Position numbers and translations under genes: made by a program. From contig WELA01012513.1 of assembly GCA_009602735.1 (NCBI GenBank), positions 568,682 through 632,681 of the forward strand: a stretch of DNA of 64,000 bases, read 5' to 3'. The notes below the pieces were generated by a model. It had not been told where the DNA came from. It searched no databases and saw only the letters and a list, made by a program, of their open reading frames with translations. The stretch comes from Mesotaenium endlicherianum (lineage: Eukaryota > Streptophyta > Zygnematophyceae > Zygnematales > Mesotaeniaceae). The number at the start of each line of letters is the position of its first letter. Within the stretch, counting starts at the first letter, position 1. Shown one piece after another: positions 23,755 to 35,195 of the stretch.

Positions 23755-24770
23755 TGAGCGTTGTGTTGGAAAAATGAATGCAACGAGCGATGAACTAAAT
23801 AGATTATGGTCTATATATTAACAAGTAATTTAAACGTTATATTACGGGTAGTTCATTAGACAACAAGAGCACAAAGCACCTAGCATAAGCCTAGTTTAGA
23901 AATACGGATGCGGCCTGTACGGATACGGCCTGTATAGATACGTGTATACGGCTAAGCCAATATTACACGTAAAATACACAAAAATACGCCAAGCGTGAAC
24001 TTATTAGAAAATTGTTTGCGAGGCTGTAACTTTTGGAAGGTTTGAAAATTGTAAATTTTGTCAATCGCATTAGGTGGAGAATGATGAGCGCGTCAAAAAT
24101 AAATGGACCAAAAAAAATGTGTCAACTATCCGCCTGTAGAAGAGAAAATCTTATTTTGGTCTTATAAATAAAAAAAAACCGGACCAAAACTGATCAAAGT
24201 TTTTTTTTGATACGTATACGTACGCAATACGGAGTATCCGTATAGCAAGCTAGCCGATATGCAAGTATTTTTGAACTAGGAGCATAAGCAATTCTCACAA
24301 AGCAAATGCTAGCAATGTGCATCTTGATGCAATTAGTAAACTTATACATAAGCAAGGTTAGTAAGCAATTTATGTTACTGCTTGCAGCCTCTTATTCAAA
24401 TATTCTCTATGTTGACCTTGTTTCCAAATGCTGAAGCAATAGAAAAGACTAGAATGCGTACAAGGAATTCACCTCGTTGGTTAAACATTTGCTAATTAGA
24501 ATACAGTCATCTCCCATCATCCCGGATCGCCATTTGCCTAAGGCGTCATTTAGTAAAGCATAAAAGATGCATTATTAGGCAGTTTGCTAGTTTTGCTTAA
24601 GGCAATCAGTTGGCTGTCAAAGAATGTGACAGCAAGCTAACTTAAGTACATTTCAGCTTGTTGCTCTCGGCCGAGTTATTACACTGAATATTAAGTAGAG
24701 TTCAACGGACTAAATCAACTACTACACATATTCTTTTTTATACATTGATTGATAACGTATTCATTTTACT
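23755..24770 (-). repeat. Old LTR relic of the A family, minus strand, carrying an inserted MITE
   Basis: Decayed but recognisable in reverse orientation, for example CATCTCCCATCATCCCGGATCG (24509-24530), GGCTGTCAAAGAATGTG and CTCGGCCGAGTTATTACACT. It is interrupted by a 391-bp element at 23890-24280. The ends are approximate. Confidence 0.6.
23890..24280. mobile_element. Non-autonomous DNA transposon (MITE) with 8-bp target duplication
   Basis: 391 bp bounded by the perfect 8-bp direct repeat AGCATAAG (23882-23889 and 24281-24288). The ends are inverted: CCTAGTTTAGAAATAC at the left, against CCTAGTTCAAAAATAC read inward from the right, 14 of 16 matching. The interior is AT-rich with several TACGGATACGG-like repeats and has no coding capacity. 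An 8-bp duplication suits the hAT superfamily, but the terminal bases are not the usual CAG-type, so the superfamily call is tentative. It is younger than the LTR relic it interrupts. Confidence 0.75.
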
Positions 24771-24788
24771 ATCGATCCGAAGTACAAA

Positions 24789-25290
24789 TGTAGTGATTTG
24801 AGTTATAATATATTAGTTTGCCTTTATTTTTATACTTTGAATATATTTGGAGTAGTATTGTGTGGATTCAAGTTCAAATAGATACTCTAGTGACTTGGTT
24901 CATGTCCTTTCAACCTTCATTGGCATTTTCAAAGTTAGAGGAAAGACCTAGAAGAACTCCACGTGGCAAAAGTCAAATGTGCCATTTTTAGGTCAAAAGG
25001 ACATGTGTACATTATTCTAGAAAGAGGTGGCAAGTTTTGGGATGTGTTGGGTGCCAACACATCAACTTGCACCTTCCTAGAAATTATTTATGTATCAAGT
25101 ATATAAACAAGAGCTAGAACATAGAAAAGCATGCTAGAATCACTCTTGTACTTGCTAAATTCCAAAAATATATTAACTTTCAAGAAGCCATCTCTCTTTC
25201 AAGAAGCTACCACTTGTGTTCAAAGATCCTTATCTTGAATAAATAAAGTATTGTATTTCACTTAGTACTTTATCTATCTGTTTCACTACA
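24789..25290 (+). repeat. Solo LTR of the element D family
   Basis: 502 bp matching the LTRs at 50207-50709 and 56383-56884 closely, TGTAGTGATTTGAG...GTTTCACTACA, with a perfect 5-bp duplication ACAAA (24784-24788 and 25291-25295). Confidence 0.92.
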
Positions 25291-25295
25291 ACAAA

Positions 25296-27325
25296 CGAGA
25301 TGGAAAGTCATTGAGACGGGTCTTACTTTAAAAAGAGAATTGAGCGTGTAGAGTAGAAGTGCAATGCTTGAGCCTCATGTTAGAACATACTATTGCAAAC
25401 ACATTGATGTTTACAAGGACAAGTGTTGCGATTGTTGCCTGTTTGACGGCGCAGCACGCGAGGCGCAAGTTACGATCGCCCAGATACAAAAAAGTCAACA
25501 CTGGCCATTGTTGAAAGTCAAAAGTCAATCCACACGAAAAAGTGACCGCGACGAGTCAAAATCAACCCTCAGTGATGGCTAGAGTTTAACAGCCAGGTCA
25601 ATTGCAAAGCCGACCCCACCAGGACCTACAAATTATCCCCGCCAGCTGCTGCCAGCTTAACAAAGCTAACCCAACAGCTTGCTTAGCAATTGCCAAGGCA
25701 GGCAGAGCTGACAGCACAACTTGCTTCGCGATGGCTGAGTCAAGCTCAAGTAGTGTAAGCAGGATAGCTTGGCAGCGGCCTCTTCATAGAGCTGCCACTG
25801 TGGATGTGACACGATAGGGGACATGGGTTCCCAGCCACGAGGGTGTGCACGCCAACCAAAAGGTTAAGCAAGCACGCGCGACTGTCAGGAGGCCTGCATA
25901 GTGAATGACGCAACATAATTTTTGACATGCAACAACACCCACGAGGTGGAACATGCATGCGTGCAATTGTGATTACAGTAATTTTAAAAGAAACGTGCTT
26001 GCGTGGTGCTTGAGGTAGGCACAAGCTCTGCACAAACCTGCCTCATTCCGCCTCGCACATTTTCCAGATTGGAGCCAAGGAGCAACGAGCAAAGAAAAAG
26101 AAGGAGAAGGAGAGAGAAGGAGAACGCGCAAAGTATTTAAGAGTTCTTTAGAAGGAAGTTTGATTGGAAGTTGTAGAGGGTTTGCAAATAGAATCCGCTT
26201 GGAGTTCTAGCACAGATACGGATCAAACACCACGAGCGTGCGAAGAGCACATAAAATGGTAAGTGTTGTGTTAGTTTCAAGTTTTCAGATGTCTCCTTTG
26301 TCGAACTGCTGATAGCAACAGCAGAATTAACCAGTAACGTCCTCAGTGAAAAATTGAGTGAGTCCAGCCAGCAGTGGAACACAGTTAAGCGCGGTTTTGT
26401 GCTGAAAACTCAAGCTAGGCCAATATAATTGCTATAGTTTCAGAGTCTTGTGAGTTGTGACTTGGTGAATGTTAAGCGAAAGCGCTGGTGAGCAATTTTT
26501 TGTGAAAACTTGGTATTGTGTATGTTTTACTTAGAAGTGATTTTTGCAAACTTCAATTTGTTCATTTGTGTAACCCTTAACTTGTGCAAAAGCCTGCTTG
26601 GAAGTAAGACGCTTTTGTCCTTGTAAAAAAATGAGTAGCAAAAAACGTTATGCAAAATATATTAAGTCATGAAATAGGAGCTGAGAAAGAAAGAGTCTGG
26701 TGTGAAAACTTTAAGTGCTGACTTCCCTCACTTGCAGTGTAAGTGCAGAAAGACCAGAAATGAGTCCGCCTCAATGCACTTGCCACCGTCACATGTGCAA
26801 ACGACGATGTACTGGTCGATCATTCACGTGCAAGGGTGCACCGCCTTGTTGACCAGGTAGAGAACACATGAATGAAGGACTACCGACTCGTCGACTTGGT
26901 TGACGGCACACGTGCTGGGGAGCATCACACGTGTCCAAGCTCCGACATTGCTAAGCACGACAGTAGCTATATGAGCTTAAACTCAAGTTGTAATTAAATT
27001 TGGTACTAAAAGTTTAAGTTTGATGAAATGTCTTAAGTTACTTTGATTGCACTGTGCGCGCCTAAACTTTTGAATAAGATTTGTTAGGCAAGCAGGTATG
27101 CAAGCTGGCTTGAGGATCGAGAAGATTACACTAGGACGCGCAAAATTAATAGTGGGTCTACAAAGCGAGTTGCTATGTTGGTGGGTATGAACGTTGAGGT
27201 GACTAGATAGAAGATTGTAAAGTCTAGAATAATTGCGATGAAGCATTATAGTAGTATATGTATTGATTTGGTTGATTGTCATACTTACTTATATTTGGTC
27301 TGTTTTGTAATTCAATATAATGAGT
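25296..27325. other. Two-kilobase spacer with no recognised feature
   Basis: Mixed composition. No coding frame above about 100 codons, no domain, no LTR-like block and no terminal repeats could be supported. A purine-rich patch (26088-26125) precedes a TATTTAA-type sequence, but nothing coding follows it. Confidence 0.45.
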
Positions 27326-27329
27326 GCCA

Positions 27330-27890
27330 ATTGTGATGAGGTGAAGTTCTCCTAAGTCAACATGCTGGTACATTTTTTTGACAATGACTCGACTCGCATT
27401 AAGCGAAAATAATAGACTGCCTAGTAATACATCTATCCTGATATGTGAAACAAATGAATGGTCAAATGATGCTTTAGGTGGTCGGCGATATAAAATGATG
27501 TAAGATGGTTGTGTATTTGGTTAGGCAAGGCCTACCAACGTAATTAAGTATTAGGTAGGCGATGCAATAGGAACTCATTTCATGTAAATATGCCATGGAG
27601 TTCGGCATATGGGAACAGGCCACCTCTTTGTGCATAAAAGTAAGGATCCTTCAACATATAAAGCTTTAAGTTGTAACACAAATTGCTTACTTACACCATG
27701 CTTGTGTATGTGTTTACTGACTGCATGATTGATGCTCGTTTACTAGCATTTGCCTTTCGAGTATGAGTTGTATACACTCTATTGTGCTCGTGGTGTGAAT
27801 TTGGGTGAATTGAAAATAATTACAAAGATTACGTGTTGACAAAAAGATCGTATTTGGAAAATGGTATCGCTCATTGCTTGGTAAATTTCT
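27330..27890 (+). repeat. Old LTR relic of the A family, plus strand
   Basis: Decayed match to the A-family LTR in forward orientation. It includes the block around GGCCTACCAACGTAATTAAG, the ATGGAGTTCGGCAT block and the end-proximal GATTACGTGTTGACAAAAAGATC. The ends are approximate and no target duplication was found. Confidence 0.6.
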
Positions 27891-28249
27891 CCTCAGACTA
27901 AGTAAATAGCTTAACCATACTAAAGTGCGTTTGAAATAGGCGTCGTCAAAATGAGACAATTTTGTGTAGGAAGATAAAGCGTAGCATAACTTCCGAAAGA
28001 TAATGAAGTACGTGCATTGAGTTGATTGTATTTAATCGTGATGACGAGAATGGTGTGTTACTTGAGAGTGCAAATCGAAAATGAGTTTTGCTTGCATGCT
28101 TGGTCATTTTATTGGACGACCAAATAGTACTAGAACTTAGAAGTGAGTAGAGTCATGCTAGTAACAGACAACGACTATTTAATATTCATGCCAGCTTCCA
28201 TAATCGCCTGCCTAAGCAGTATTATTGTCCCAATCAACTTATTCATTAC

Positions 28250-30060
28250 CTTTTGAAGAAAAGGCTGAGGAAGGAAAAGGAGGAACAGCGGAAGCAACTG
28301 GAGAGTTACAGCTACACGATCTTAGGCAAGAGATTTGATTTGCTGGAGGAAGCATTGAAGTATGCCCAAGAGAGCAGGGCAGCAAGGTAGGAAGCAACCC
28401 TGCAAAAGAAAAGGGGAAGGAGCTGTGGACAAGTATATTGATATGAGCACTGGACTTCTTTTGTACGATAACTACGCTAGGATGGTAGGGTATACTGCTA
28501 AGGAAGCCAAGGCCTTGACTATCCGTTATGAAGACCCACCAGTGCTTGACTCACCAGTGCCTATACCAGGGATAGTAGGATCTCACAAGGTCATCAGAAT
28601 GATCCAGATGCTACCGGACAGCTTCAGAGCTGTCACATCCCACCACAAGTTCAAACCCATGTATAATGAGGTAGAGAGAAGGAGTCGCTGGATGACCATG
28701 ACTATGGATAATTAGGAGAATGACAGTGTTGTAGAAGACGACTTCGACCCCACGCTGGACGGCAGTATCTCTTTACCTCCTCATATTGCACCATCGGACC
28801 CTCGACTGGATTGGCTAAGGAAGTGCATGAGTGAGGAGACGAAGGATGAAACGACCAGAACCAAGCACTCTTTCTCTAAGGTTAAGCATGCTTATGTCCT
28901 ATGGGCAAGCAAGCAAGGGGAGTGAAATGAATTGACTCACCAGTTGGCGATTAACAACTAATAAAAGATCTTCATACCAGCAAGTAGTCTTTATGGTATT
29001 TTCTGTTAACTAATTTAACAGCAGAAGACAATACACTAGCAGTAAACAATACTCATAAGTCAAATGCAAGTAAACGAGCATCAATCATGCAATCAATAAA
29101 TTCATACATAAGCAAAGTTAGAAGACAGCTCGCATCAATGGCTTCTCGCCTTGGATTTACATATCTTTCTGTAAGCGGTACGAGAGAGTTGGCCTCGTTT
29201 CTGAATGCCGAAGTTGAGAGCAATACCTAGCATATGTACTTGGAATGATTTTGCTGTTCAACGGCAAGTGCGATGGCACCGCCTACCTGGGAGTTAACCA
29301 CGTTGGTAGGACCTTGGCTAACCAAATCCACAGCCATCTCCCATCATCCCAAATCGCCATCCACCTTAAGGGTGTCATCTGGCCACTCATCTAGCACACC
29401 GCACTTAGATGCATAACTAGGCAGTTCCTTGCTACCGAGTACGGCAGTCAGCTGACTATCAAAGAATGTGTCCGCAAGCTAACTTAAGTCGACAGGCTGA
29501 CCTAAGTTGACTTCAGCCTGCTGCTCTTGGCTGAGTCATTAAACTAAGTATAAGAAATCCAGCAGTTTGAATATTAACTAAGTTCACCAGATTGAACTTA
29601 TTCAACTATTATATTTAAATAAATGTTACATCTATCCAATATACTGATTCATTACAAGGAGAAAGACCTCAGCACAGTCGGAGCTCAACAGCCCCCTTCC
29701 AAAACTAGGAGGCGGCGCTCAGGGCCCATCTGGACTGGATGACAGAGTCAACACCAGCAGTTTTGGAGGAGCAAGATGAAGAGGAACGAGACACAGGTGT
29801 AGAATCTAGTCCTGCCAGATTGCAGATCCCTGCAAATTCCCCTTCTCTGCAGAAGACTGGACTATCTCTGGCAAAGAGGACCTTAAAGCAGCTAAAGGAG
29901 ACCAGCCAGCAGGCAGCTGGAGAGGCAGACGTCACTTGGCCGGAAAGCTTCAACAGGGAGAAGACCCCACTTTTGGAAGCTGACACTCAGTCAGACAGGG
30001 CAGGCAGGAGGGCTGCTATGGAAGCAGCAAAAGATATGCCCGCTTTGCCTTCCCATTGAG
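28250..30060 (+). pseudogene. Third-ORF relic of element F
   Basis: Protein-level match to element A's third ORF on both sides of an inserted LTR. Shared blocks include GLLLYDNYARMVGYTA, PVPIPGIVGSHKVIRM, MYNEVERRS, LPPHIAPSDPRLDW and FSKVKHAYVLWASK. After the insertion comes an acidic and then polar tail (TPAVLEEQDEEERDTG, TQSDRAGRRAAMEAAKD), and the tail resembles the one in element E. Broken. Confidence 0.75.
28923..29656 (-). repeat. Solo LTR of the A family inserted in element F
   Basis: 734 bp in reverse orientation. The flanking 5-mers are GGGAG (28918-28922) and AGGAG (29657-29661), a target duplication with one mismatch. The third-ORF sequence resumes directly on the right. Confidence 0.85.
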
Positions 30061-30664
30061 GCCATGTGCTCCTATCCCATGTTGTGCAGCATCCTTCTGG
30101 CAACCCAATCCTTGTTTTTGTCAGTTTGCGGGTTGCGCAGGAAAGGGCAATTTCCATCAACTTGCAAAACTGTGCAAGAGGAGGCTGCCCAATTGCTGCG
30201 CTCTCCTATGGGCCGACCTTGGGCTGGAACTAAAGGATTCAAAAGACCTCCTGACAGGTGGCCAGGATCCACATCTCGATCTGGTTCCCCGAAAGATAGA
30301 GCTCGAGGGACCTTGCTTGCATCAGGAAGTCAGTAGTCTGCTGGGTTAAGCTTGTTACTTGTATTTTTAGGATGAGTGCTTTGGAGTTGTCGAGGTGACA
30401 ACAAATTAAGTTGGAGGAATTGTGATGAATCATTATTTTTCTTAATAATATTCCTTCACATATCATAGTTAATTAAGTTCATTCTGCTTCACTTTTAATA
30501 TCATTCAGTATAATGACTTAGCCGAGAGCAGCAGGTGGAAGTCTACCATTGTTCATCTTGCCGACACATTCTTTGACAGTCAGCTGAGTGCCGTTCTCGG
30601 TATCAGTGAAATGCCTAGTTACGCATCTAAATGTGATATGCTAGATGAGTGGCCAAATGACACC

Positions 30665-31383
30665 TGTAATGAATCAGTATATTAGTCGATATAATATTCA
30701 TTTAAATATAATAGTTAATTAAGTTCAGCCTGCTGAACTTTAGTTAATAGTCAGTCTGCTGGACTTTACATAATTATCAGTTTGCTGACTCAGTCGAAAG
30801 CAGCAGGCTGAAAGTCCATATAAGTCAGCTTGCTGACACATTCTTTGACAGCCAGCTGACTTCCGTACTCGGTAGCAGCGAACTGCCTCGATATGCATCT
30901 AAGTGTGATATGCTAGATGAATGGCCAGATGACATCCCTATGATGGATGGCTATTCGGGATGATGGGAGATGGCGGTGGATTTGGTTAACCGAGGTCCTA
31001 CCAACGTGGTTAACTCCCGGGTAGGCGGTGCCATCGCACTGACCGTTGAACAGTAAACTCATTCCATGTACATACGCTAGGCATTGCTCTCGAGTTCGGC
31101 ATTCGGAAACGAGGCCAACTCTCTTGTACAGCTTACTGAGAGAACTCTGAATCCAAGGCGAGAAGCCATTGATACGCACTGTCTTCTAACCTTGCTTATG
31201 TATGAGTTTACTGATTTGCATCATTGATGCTAGTTTACTCGCATTTGACTTACGAGTATTATTCCCTGCTAGTGTATTGTCCTTTGCCGTTTAACTAGTT
31301 AACGGAAATACCATAAGATTACTTGCTGATATAAAGATCTTTATTAATTGTTAATCGCCTATTTGGTAAGTTGATTCATTTCA
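30665..31383 (+). repeat. Solo LTR inserted inside element F's LTR
   Basis: 719 bp, nearly identical to element A's LTRs, with a perfect duplication ACACC (30660-30664 and 31384-31388). It sits within an older LTR of the same family in the same orientation. Confidence 0.93.
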
Positions 31384-31825
31384 ACACCCTTGGGGTGGAT
31401 GGGGATATGGGATGATGGGAGATGGCTGCGGATTTGGTTAGCCGAGGTCCTACCGACGTGGTTAACTCCCGAGTTAGCAATACCATCGCACTTGCCGTTG
31501 AACAGTAAACTCATTCCATAAACATAGATTAGGCCATGCTCTCGTGTTCGGCATGCAAAAACGAGGCAAAATCTTTGTCCCGCTTATTGAGAGGATATCA
31601 TAATCCAAGGTGACGAGCCATTATGCGAACTGTCTTCTAACCTTGCTTAAGTGAATTTAGTGATTTCATGATTGATGCTCGTATACTTGCATTTGACGTA
31701 GTGAGTATTGCAACGCTAGTTGTAGAGTCCTTTGCTCATTAATAAGTTAATCATAAAGATTACTCGTTGATTATGAAGATCGTTTATTAATTGTTAATCG
31801 CATATTGTTAAGTCGATTCATTTCA

Positions 31826-32297
31826 CTCGTTAAACAATAAGAGCACAATGTGATGAGTGCAAGTCTATTCATTGGAACGAATGCAAGTAAAGTAGCATCA
31901 ATGATTCAATAGCCTCATAAGTAAGATAAGTAAGCTGTACGTGTTAGAGCTTGCAACTTGGATTTGCATCTTCTCTCACTAAATTGTGCACAGAGTTAGG
32001 TCTTGTTATTAAATGCTGACCTTGATAGCAATTCTAACGTATGAACACAAAATAAGTTCAATGTCTAACGACAAGGAGATGGCACCGTTTGCAATCGCCT
32101 ATCAGGTAAATAACCACGTCCGAAAAACCTCGGTTTATCAAATCCACAACCATCTCCCACCATCTCGATTCGCCATCCGCATAAATGCCATCTGCATATT
32201 TATCTATATACCATATCACAATAGATGCATTCTTAGGCACTTCCCAAGTTCCGCTTGAGGCGATCAACAGGTTGTCAAAGAATGTGTCAGCAAGCTG
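31826..32297 (-). repeat. LTR relic of the A family, minus strand
   Basis: Reverse-oriented, decayed LTR sequence, for example CCACAACCATCTCCCACCATC and GTTGTCAAAGAATGTGTCAG. It ends where a (GA)n array begins. It resembles the relic at 23755-24770, including a shared AACAAGAGCACAA-type block. Confidence 0.55.
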
Positions 32298-32354
32298 AGA
32301 GAGAGAGAGAGAGAGAGAGAGAGGGCTCAAGAGAGCGAGAGCGAGCAAGAGAGA
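32298..32354. repeat. (GA)n array and GAGCGAGA minisatellite
   Basis: Short (GA)n followed by GAGCAAGAGAG-type units that resume after the inserted LTR at 33643. It is the reverse-complement type of the CTCGCTCTTG satellite near 16000. Confidence 0.75.
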
Positions 32355-33642
32355 TGTAATGAATCAATTCATTATTTATTTAATTAATTGCATATATAAA
32401 TATAACACTAAATAAGTATTATGTCTATATACTCACATGTGCGAGTTCATCTAAATGAATGTATGTCGATATAATGCGAGTTTACTTACTTTGTCAAAAA
32501 GTTCAGCAGGATGACTTTTGTACAATAGTGTAGTCTGCTGACTTTGTTGAAAAGGTCAGCAGGATGACTTTTATATCATAGTGTAGTTTGCTGAGATTTA
32601 TATATCAGTTATATATAGGATATAATATCAGTAGGTTGACATATAGTAAGCTCGCTTGGTATCAGTCAATATACTTAGCTTCAGTACGCAGAGGATGGAC
32701 ATATTCATTTAGATTGTTATTTGTAGATTGGCACATGTGACCGAAGTATACTGAAAGTCGGGAGGTCGACTGAGATTTGGTAAACCAATGTCCTACCAGT
32801 GTGGTTAACTCCTGGGTAGGCGGAGCCGTCGTCAGTCAACTGAACAGTTAGGACTTCAGTCAACCGACCAATTAATATGGTCGTTGTACCTAGATCCGTG
32901 GGTCCCAACTTAACGGGTTTCCCACGAAACGGCGCACCTTGCGCCGTGGTCAACCAGGTGGTCACTAGGTACATAGTAGGCTGGGATTTCGTGGTCCCTC
33001 ATNTAGGCTGGGATTTCGTGGTCCCTCATTCTGGATAATAGGCTTTACAGTCGGATTTCTACTTGCGAGTGATGTGTGCACTTTTTGGGTTCGTTCTAAT
33101 GACCAGCCTTCACGGAAATTGCCATGGCTGATTCGTTTGCGCTTTATTTGGAGCGAACTAGGACTTTTCGGAAAGGTCTCGTCAAGATGCTTTCGTTGCC
33201 GTTGAGTTTGCTCAATTTGGAGTAGTACTGACAGAGTTATGCCCTCTGACATTTTGGGGTCACACAGCGGACAGATTCCATGGTTTTTGCACCTAAGTCA
33301 GTAGGATGTGTTTGAGCTACTTTATGGTCATCTGAATGAGAGCGCCTTTGCTATTCAGTCCCCTGATGTTGTGTATGTGCTTACACATGCTTGTATGCCT
33401 GGTAGGCAAGAGGTCAGGAGTTTCTAAAGGAGAAGCTCTAGTCCTCAAGCTCGCCTCTTTCTTGTGCCTTGTATTCGTGCAACTATGGCACACTACGATA
33501 AGTGAGTCAAGGGCTATAGATGAGTAAACGGAATTCATTATAAGGGCGAAGATCGCTCCTTGATTTCACACGCTTCCACCTATCTCTGATCTTTTATATT
33601 TAAATGAAATATATTAATCTTGAATAAGCAAGATTCATTTCA
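32355..33642 (+). repeat. Solo LTR of a longer, divergent A-like family
   Basis: About 1288 bp beginning TGTAATGAATCAATTC and ending GATTCATTTCA, the same termini as the A family. It is flanked by AGAGA on both sides (32350-32354 and 33643-33647), though these lie in a GA-rich array and so are weaker evidence. It shares the GTCCTACCAGTGTGGTTAAC block and a GTCAGCAGG-type motif with A-family LTRs, but much of the rest is unrelated. It contains a 26-base direct repeat separated by one unresolved base at 33003. Confidence 0.7.
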
Positions 33643-33915
33643 AGAGAGCAAGAGCGAATGCGCGTGAGAGAGAGTGGAATTTATACGTTTATGTGTGTGT
33701 TTATATCTACATATATATATACATTTAATTATGTGACTATTCATATATAAATACACAAATATACATGTAGACATATGTATATAAATATATAAATATGACT
33801 ATGTATGTGTAGAGAGAGAGAGAGAGAGAGAGAGATGTAGCTATATGTGTGTATACATGTGAATTCAAATGGAGACTTGATTACATACTATAATTATATA
33901 TACATATTTATATGT

Positions 33916-33959
<44 letters not shown>

Positions 33960-34374
33960 NGTGACAGTGTTGAGGATACTTGCTGCGTATGTACCAGTGG
34001 GACTCTTTAAGGGATACGAGTGATGACAAGCACCAAGAGTGGGAGACGACGCTTACCATGTCCTCGTCTCTGCTCCCCGTTTCTTTGTCCTGCCTTGGCT
34101 GCGATGCGGATTGTGGTGCTGATGTCAACTACGACGGGGGCGGCGGTGATGATGTCAGCACCTTCCTGGGGCTGGCGACGGCGCTGACCGGCTGCTCCAG
34201 GTGCTGCTCTCCTCCTTTTGCTGACGGTGTTCTGAGATGCAGGCACTGCAGTACATGTCAAAGTGATGCGTGCACAATCTCTTGGATCCTTCCCAAGTCC
34301 ACAAGCAGATGCCAATGCACGTCCAACGTTCTTTCTGTATGTGAGTGTGTGTGTGTATGCGCACGCGTGCGTGC

Positions 34375-34446
<72 letters not shown>
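33643..34446. repeat. GA/TA microsatellites with a 370-base unique island
   Basis: (GA)n arrays at about 33810-33834, 33917-33959 (ending in an unresolved base at 33960) and 34377-34446, with TA-rich sequence between. The island at 33961-34330 is GC-richer and non-repetitive. Its open frames on both strands are not recognisable, and it may be host sequence or part of the unknown repeat at 34447. Confidence 0.75.
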
Positions 34447-34449
<3 letters not shown>

Positions 34450-35195
34450 CTCTTCCACATATGGAGCATTTAATGATGCCAAATGTATGATCTTGAGAAT
34501 ATCACATCATAAACAATGGAAGACATCCTTTACGCTCGCATCATCTCGCATAAATCGCACGCCTTCACACACACGTGTGCATATACACTTTCACGCACAT
34601 ATATGCTGGCCCGCACGCACGTTTCTTCATATGCTCGACTTCATTCGTGTAGGCAGGCACCCTAGTGCTCCTTTCACGCATTCGTGGACGGTGGCTCGCA
34701 GGCACTTGTCAGTCGCTTGTTTGAAAGCCTGCAGGACCTAAAGGTTCACACGCTCGAAGCACCAACGAAAGATATCGATCGGATGAGTACGATCACGAGG
34801 ATCTAATTAGTTCTAGCCGAAGGCGCCCGATGAAAGATCTTGAAGTTCGTGGGAATAGTCGCCAAAAAGCTGGCCAGATTTGGGAGCACGTGTCTCCACA
34901 TGAGAAAGAATCTCTCGTATCTGGTACGATTGACCAGGTACGATTAGTCACGGCCAAAAGAGGTCAAAACTGCTGCTGGACCAGCGTGGACTAAGAGCCG
35001 TGCAGCGAGCTTGACCCTGCGGACCGGTGCGGATTGGTGCGGACGGATGGCCTGGCATCTCTGGGAGCGAGGAAGGCTGTCCGTCTTGTTTACGGCTGGT
35101 TTACGGCTCCAAGGAGTGTCCAAATCGCCGGGGGGGCAGGTACAGGTGTTGTATGTCGGGTCGACACTTCAGGTCTCAGCCTGACCTGGCGGGGG
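34447..35195 (+). repeat. Unknown interspersed repeat, copy 2
   Basis: Inverted partner of 14873-15620. Recognisable shared blocks are the GAGCATTTAATGATGCC start, the ACGCATTCGTGGACGGTGGC region, AAGGCGCCCGATGAAAGATC, and the GCTGGTTTACGGCTCCAAGG end region. Its left end abuts a (GA)n array, just as the other copy does. Class unknown. Confidence 0.6.

Larger units (their letters stand above)
28250..31825 (+). mobile_element. Element F: 3' remnant of an A-family element, twice interrupted
   Basis: Only the third-ORF region and the 3' LTR are recognisable; gag and pol are absent from the window upstream. Two later A-family LTRs sit inside it: a minus-strand solo LTR (28923-29656) in the third-ORF region, and a plus-strand solo LTR (30665-31383) in the 3' LTR. 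F's own LTR runs from 30421 to 30664 and resumes at 31384-31825. It retains the GTTGTCG-AGG-TGACAAC hairpin (30386-30402) and the purine tract before the LTR. It is a fossil with many breaks and is older than both inserted LTRs. Confidence 0.8.

Noticed and set aside
25296-27325. A possible promoter and transcript start near 26100-26250
   Set aside because: A purine-rich patch and a TATTTAA are present, but no coding frame or LTR structure follows to support them.
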